A stretch of DNA of 6,137 bases, taken from positions 1 to 6,137 of the forward strand of contig CANHLB010000114.1 in assembly GCA_947461335.1 (NCBI GenBank), written 5' to 3'. The DNA is from Burkholderiaceae bacterium (GTDB lineage Bacteria > Pseudomonadota > Gammaproteobacteria > Burkholderiales > Burkholderiaceae). Positions within the stretch are counted from its first letter, which is position 1. Each line of letters begins with the position of its first letter. Made by a program: the position numbers and the translations under genes. Positions 1 through 6,137 of this stretch are shown piece by piece. Under the pieces are notes generated by a model that saw only the letters and a program-made list of their open reading frames with translations, did no database searches and was not told where the DNA came from.

Positions 1-190
1 CACTACTGAGAACGAAGAAGAAGAAACAGAGTATTTCTTACGCTATCGTGCTGCAACTTATCTACGCGGAATTAAATCCGGCAAAGTAGAGGCAATCGAG
101 AGCATGGTCACCAATGGCTCTGAGTTCTTCGGTCTTGCCTTAGATGCGATGTGCGTGAATAAGTCTATTAAGAAGTGGTTGCTAAGCTAA
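1..190 (+). CDS. hypothetical protein, C-terminal part only (5' end outside the window)
   Basis: An open frame enters from the left edge (first full codon at 2-4) and runs 62 codons to a TAA at 188-190. The visible part begins with an acidic run (TTENEEEETEYF), then a mixed helical-looking segment (RYRAATYLRGIKSGKVEAIESMV) and ends NKSIKKWLLS. There is one Cys and no transmembrane stretch. An internal in-frame ATG lies at 103-105, but the frame is open well upstream of it, so this is read as the tail of a longer gene. I do not recognise the family and assign no function. It converges with the leftward lipoprotein gene that ends at 213, leaving 22 bp between the stop codons, with no convincing terminator there. 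Confidence 0.6.
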   Translation, partial: TTENEEEETEYFLRYRAATYLRGIKSGKVEAIESMVTNGSEFFGLALDAMCVNKSIKKWLLS

Positions 191-212
191 AGAGCAAACC
201 TGTCTTTTATTC

Positions 213-473
213 TTATTTACACATATAGATATAAGTTAGGGGAAAACGGTCATTGATCGTTTTCTTCCCCTCAACAATCGTTGCAGTTCGCTTGCCTAAC
301 TTCTTGCACTCTGCAAGAGCTACCTCTTGAGCCTCAGGCTCCTTGGCTGATTTTGGCGCATGTACCCCAATCATGCCATCAGACTGTTGATATACGCCAA
401 ACTCACTTTGCGGAGTAGAGCAAGCGCTTAGCAATAAAGTACAAAGTAATAGGCTATAGCGATTCAGATTCAT
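213..473 (-). CDS. small predicted lipoprotein, function unknown
   Basis: The product is 86 aa. The N-terminus is a lipoprotein signal: a short n-region with Arg5, a hydrophobic stretch SLLLCTLLL, and a lipobox L15-S16-A17-C18 followed by S-T. Cys18 would be the lipidated first residue of a mature protein of about 69 aa. Ser at +2 would favour outer-membrane sorting in a bacterium with a Lol system, and lolA is in this window. The mature part has two more Cys (residue 56 and near the C-terminus, MCK), possibly a disulfide. No known domain is recognised; sequences such as VALAECKKLGKRTATI recall small periplasmic domains of unknown function, but this is impression only. The start lies 17 bp after the stop of the 491-829 gene on the same strand, so the two probably share a transcript. 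No clear Shine-Dalgarno sequence is visible. Confidence 0.72.
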   Translation of the reverse strand: MNLNRYSLLLCTLLLSACSTPQSEFGVYQQSDGMIGVHAPKSAKEPEAQEVALAECKKLGKRTATIVEGKKTINDRFPLTYIYMCK

Positions 474-490
474 ATAGGTATTCTAGCGAA

Positions 491-829
491 TTACTGAGCG
501 GCTCTGCCGCCTGGTCGGTAGCGATCCATCACAGTATCTAAGGAGTCATTTGTAATAGAAGGGTTGCTTTTTTGTAAGCAACTTAATAGCACCTGCTTAT
601 TGGCATGCTTTTGGTTTACATCTGGTAAAGAGCCTTTCTGTGCAGGTGTTACATTATTGAAGCAAGCCCTGAATTGATCTGCTGTCACTCCTAAGCCACC
701 GCTGATTTGATCAACTGGCCTATGGGGATCGTTTCTCATGGGAGAACCAGGAGGTGGCGGCAACTGCGCAAAAGCGAATCCAATCAAAGACAGGACTCCG
801 AGTGCCATGAGAATCATTGCTTTTTTCAT
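491..829 (-). CDS. small secreted protein with two cysteines, function unknown
   Basis: The product is 112 aa. It starts MKKAMILMALGVLSLIGFAFA, a classical Sec signal peptide with two Lys, a hydrophobic core and an A-F-A cleavage site, predicted to be cut before Gln22. The mature protein begins with a Pro-rich segment (QLPPPPGSP). It then has a compact region with two Cys (C56 in QFRACFNN, C84 in LLSCLQK), likely disulfide-bonded in the periplasm, and ends MDRYRPGGRAAQ. I recall similar short proteins (LGVT..QFRACF, NPSITNDSLD..MDRYRPGG) in Polynucleobacter and relatives, annotated as hypothetical; no function is known to me. The ATG at 827-829 is the first in frame. Only weak purine-rich sequence precedes it. 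It is the first gene of a probable two-gene leftward unit with the lipoprotein and is divergent from the MarR-like regulator. Confidence 0.72.
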   Translation of the reverse strand: MKKAMILMALGVLSLIGFAFAQLPPPPGSPMRNDPHRPVDQISGGLGVTADQFRACFNNVTPAQKGSLPDVNQKHANKQVLLSCLQKSNPSITNDSLDTVMDRYRPGGRAAQ

Positions 830-906
830 GATCTTGATATTACTCGACTTCTGAGCAAGTCTTCACACCCCCATACACCTATATCCCAATGTTTTAATGG
901 CATTAA

Positions 907-925
907 CTTAGTCGCAAATACTAAG
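907..925. repeat. inverted repeat CTTAGT-N7-ACTAAG (candidate operator)
   Basis: The arms CTTAGT (907-912) and ACTAAG (920-925) are perfect 6-bp reverse complements around a 7-bp spacer, 19 bp overall. It lies about 80 bp upstream of the start of the leftward secreted-protein gene. The length matches a typical dimeric winged-helix operator, but a 6-bp dyad can arise by chance in AT-rich DNA. Its sequence is not the same as the palindrome at 1102-1120. Confidence 0.3.
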
Positions 926-946
926 ATAGATAATTGACTATCAACC

Positions 947-968
947 TTGGATTGGGTAAAGGATCCAA
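947..968. repeat. inverted repeat TTGGAT-N10-ATCCAA
   Basis: TTGGAT (947-952) and ATCCAA (963-968) form a 6-bp dyad with a 10-bp spacer. An overlapping register, GATTGG (950-955) with CCAATC (965-970), gives a second 6-bp dyad. No T-run follows on either strand, so it does not look like a terminator. It sits mid-way in the divergent intergenic region and could be a protein site or chance. Confidence 0.22.
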
Positions 969-1101
969 TCTCAATTGCAATACTTAGGTTGTAAAGCTGA
1001 CCGCATCTATCGGATTTTGAAGCAAATTATTCTAGTTCTAGTGCTTATAACAATAATAAATACATCTGATTAAGATGCCTGTTTAAGTATCTATTAAGCC
1101 C

Positions 1102-1120
1102 TATGACTGATAGAGTCATA
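1102..1120. promoter_or_regulatory. perfect 7-5-7 palindrome just before the MarR-like start codon (candidate operator)
   Basis: TATGACT (1102-1108), spacer GATAG, AGTCATA (1114-1120): the arms are exact reverse complements, 19 bp in all. The right arm ends 2 bp before the ATG of the MarR-like gene at 1123, in the region where a ribosome-binding site and early transcript would lie. MarR-family dimers typically bind palindromes of roughly this size near their own promoter, so autoregulation is the natural inference. The same sequence could fold as a 7-bp hairpin in RNA and limit ribosome access. No clear Shine-Dalgarno is present besides the purines in this element. Confidence 0.5.
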
Positions 1121-1122
1121 AG

Positions 1123-1479
1123 ATGTTCAGTGAAACTCACAGTTTAATGATTGGCGGAATTTTTGCTTTGCGCACTTGGTGCAGAGATAACCTTCCAACA
1201 GAAAACTCATTAATTGCATACGATTTAATCTTGGTCCTAGCCAATAATAACTACGACAAAAACAATATCTCGATCAAAGAACTCTTTGCATCAGTCCCCC
1301 ACTCTTATACTGCTGTACGCGGTCACTATTTGAGATTTGTGAAAGATGGTTGGGTAGAACACTATTTAGACCAGTCTGATAAGCGTATTAAGTATGTCAG
1401 GCCGACTGCCAAGTTTATTAAAATGATGAACTGTTACGCTACTGCGGCTAATAAGATTTTCTTAAAAGCAATAGCATAG
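1123..1479 (+). CDS. winged-helix DNA-binding protein, MarR-like transcriptional regulator
   Basis: The product is 118 aa with no signal peptide. The fold reads as a winged helix: a helix at about 29-42 (SLIAYDLILVLANN), a second at 49-57 (ISIKELFAS), a recognition helix at about 60-74 (HSYTAVRGHYLRFVKDG), and a wing at 77-93. The wing contains Asp-x-x-Asp-Lys-Arg (DQSDKRIKYVRPT), closely resembling the D-x-R/K-x-K/R wing signature of MarR proteins. A C-terminal helix (95-115) could aid dimerisation. It is shorter than usual MarR proteins (about 140-150 aa), mainly at the N-terminus. ATG 1123 is the first start after an in-frame TAG at 1111; ATG 1147 (Met9) is an alternative. A perfect palindrome ends 2 bp upstream, suggesting autoregulation. 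The stop lies 5 bp from the 3' end of the convergent tRNA-Ser. The DNA is AT-rich (19 G/C of 60 at 1201-1260). Ligand and targets are unknown. Confidence 0.72.
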   Translation: MFSETHSLMIGGIFALRTWCRDNLPTENSLIAYDLILVLANNNYDKNNISIKELFASVPHSYTAVRGHYLRFVKDGWVEHYLDQSDKRIKYVRPTAKFIKMMNCYATAANKIFLKAIA

Positions 1480-1484
1480 ATTTT

Positions 1485-1574
<90 letters not shown>

Positions 1575-1587
1575 GATCCGAAGAGCA

Positions 1588-1593
1588 ATTATA
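1588..1593 (-). promoter_or_regulatory. candidate -10 box for tRNA-Ser
   Basis: The minus strand reads TATAAT exactly, which would place the transcription start near 1581, about 7 nt before the mature tRNA 5' end. No good -35 hexamer lies 16-18 bp upstream (the sequence there is A-rich), and no obvious serS terminator separates it from serS. It may therefore be an auxiliary promoter or a chance match in AT-rich spacer. Confidence 0.33.
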
Positions 1594-1628
1594 GCGTTGG
1601 GGTATTTCTTTAGTTTTTAAGATTTTAC

Positions 1629-2978
<1,350 letters not shown>

Positions 2979-2985
<7 letters not shown>

Positions 2986-3659
2986 AAGCGTAAGACCTCA
3001 GCACCAGCAGGTGGAGTAAAAGTAAAGCGGTTTGCTGGTAGATTGACGTTTAATTGGATCTTGTCAAGGGTAACTAAGACGACGCTACCCAGGCCATCGA
3101 TGAGCTCTAAGGCTTTAGGTAGGCCATTAGCCATCCCCACTGAGATCTTTGTGTAAGGAAGATCATTACTACCCTTTGTATTGGGATTTTTCTTAGGCGA
3201 TAGGGTTACCCACTTCATACCTAAACGCTCTTCAGCTTCTACTAAATCAAAATGCTGATCTAAGGCAGTTTCACCAAACAGTATTGCTGCTGGAGTAGCA
3301 GCCAAAGCTTGCCCTGCAGGACGAATAGTGGCTTGGTTTAAGTCCTTATCCCACAAAATGAGTTGCTTGCCATCAGCAATCAGTTTTTGCTCATACGGTT
3401 TATCTGTGTCCCAGATAAAGCGGCCCGGCCTTTGAAATACAAAGCGCCCTTGGGTTTGGCGTACGACCTTAAGACCTTTATCCTGCGGCTCATTTGCTTT
3501 AGGTGCACGCAACTGCTGTTGCACAAAATCACCTTCAGCCGTTTTAGAGTTGCGTACAAACTGACGCAATTGATCAGCACCACTCTCGCTTTGGGAGTGC
3601 GCTGCGTTTGAAAGCAGAATGACTGTTCCAATGATTACTACAGAAAAGAATCTTTGCAA
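2979..3659 (-). CDS. lolA: outer-membrane lipoprotein carrier LolA (periplasmic chaperone), TTG start favoured
   Basis: LolA takes lipoproteins from the inner-membrane LolCDE complex and carries them through the periplasm to LolB. The family is recognised from QRPGRFIWDTDKPYEQKLIADGK, containing the R-P and W of the beta-barrel core, then LILWDKDLNQAT and the C-terminal RFTFTPPAGAEVL. I favour a TTG start at 3659: 226 aa, beginning (M)QRFFSVVIIGTVILLSNAAHSQ, a compact Sec signal peptide cut near the A-H-S/Q site. TAAGG lies 8 nt upstream and overlaps the ftsK stop, giving a 10-bp gap. The ATG at 3710 would give 243 aa but overlaps ftsK by 41 bp, has a poorer ribosome site, and makes an unusually long signal with an extra hydrophobic segment. 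Compared with E. coli, a Lys/Asn-rich loop (SPKKNPNTKGSND) is inserted in the C-terminal half. serS follows after 27 bp. Confidence 0.93.
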
Positions 3660-3669
3660 AATGACTGCC

Positions 3670-3672
<3 letters not shown>
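3660..3672 (-). promoter_or_regulatory. ribosome-binding site of lolA overlapping the ftsK stop codon
   Basis: On the minus strand TAAGG (3672-3668) contains the ftsK TAA stop and a core Shine-Dalgarno AAGG. After an 8-nt spacer comes TTG (3659-3657), in frame with lolA. This is the main reason for choosing the TTG start, and it suggests translational coupling of lolA to ftsK. Confidence 0.55.

Positions 3673-6137
<2,465 letters not shown>

Larger units (their letters stand above)
830..1122. other. 293-bp divergent intergenic region, AT-rich, with several inverted repeats
   Basis: This stretch separates the leftward secreted-protein gene (ATG at 829) from the rightward MarR-like gene (ATG at 1123). 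No ORF in it looks coding. It should carry both divergent promoters, but no strong -35/-10 pair is evident. Weak candidates are TATAAC at 1046-1051 for the rightward gene and, on the minus strand, TTAATG-17 bp-TATAGG roughly 25-55 bp upstream of the leftward gene. Three inverted repeats (907-925, 947-968 and 1102-1120) are listed separately. No RNA gene or terminator is recognised. Confidence 0.6.

Noticed and set aside
188..210. Possible bidirectional terminator between convergent genes (AAAGA-N9-TCTTT)
   Set aside because: The stem is only five mostly A-T pairs with no clean T-run on either side, so it is too weak to call.
707..937. Rightward 76-codon frame antisense to the secreted-protein start
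   Set aside because: It overlaps a gene with a clear signal peptide and reads as a translated shadow with no domain features.
1005..1020. CCG-N7-CGG followed by ATTTT as a terminator
   Set aside because: A three-pair stem is not a credible hairpin.

Overview
The window most likely comes from a freshwater betaproteobacterium in or near Polynucleobacter (Burkholderiaceae). Grounds are the moderate GC content, the betaproteobacterial look of the SerS, LolA and FtsK proteins, the trxB / ftsK-lolA-serS / tRNA-Ser order, and small secreted proteins of a type I associate with that genus. This placement is from memory and no search was run.

The right two thirds (about 1485-6137) is core genome. A thioredoxin reductase gene (trxB, cut by the window edge) reads rightward from 6013. 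Leftward from 5973, a tight and probably co-transcribed series runs ftsK (DNA translocase, chromosome dimer resolution and division), lolA (periplasmic lipoprotein carrier), serS (seryl-tRNA synthetase), then a 90-nt tRNA-Ser with anticodon CGA, a substrate of that synthetase. The ftsK-lolA gap is 10 bp if LolA starts at a TTG codon, which I favour. The lolA-serS gap is 27 bp and holds a 10-bp direct repeat. In E. coli, rarA lies between lolA and serS; it is absent here.

The left quarter (1-1479) is AT-richer and looks accessory. It holds the 3' end of an unrecognised gene (1-190, +), and two small exported proteins in a leftward pair: a Cys-rich secreted protein of 112 aa at 491-829 and a lipoprotein of 86 aa at 213-473. 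After a 293-bp divergent intergenic region comes a rightward 118-aa winged-helix, MarR-like regulator (1123-1479), whose stop codon is 5 bp from the CCA end of the convergent tRNA-Ser. The intergenic region carries several inverted repeats, including a perfect 7-5-7 palindrome ending 2 bp before the regulator's start codon. The working hypothesis is an autoregulated MarR-like repressor that may also control the divergent secreted-protein pair.

Most of the window is ordinary housekeeping sequence. I see no CRISPR array, transposase, phage gene or toxin-antitoxin pair. The points worth a second look are the regulator/palindrome/exported-protein module, the missing rarA with a short repeat at the junction, the TTG start of lolA, the serS-tRNA pairing, and the 39-bp divergent trxB/ftsK spacer with a possible leaderless trxB.
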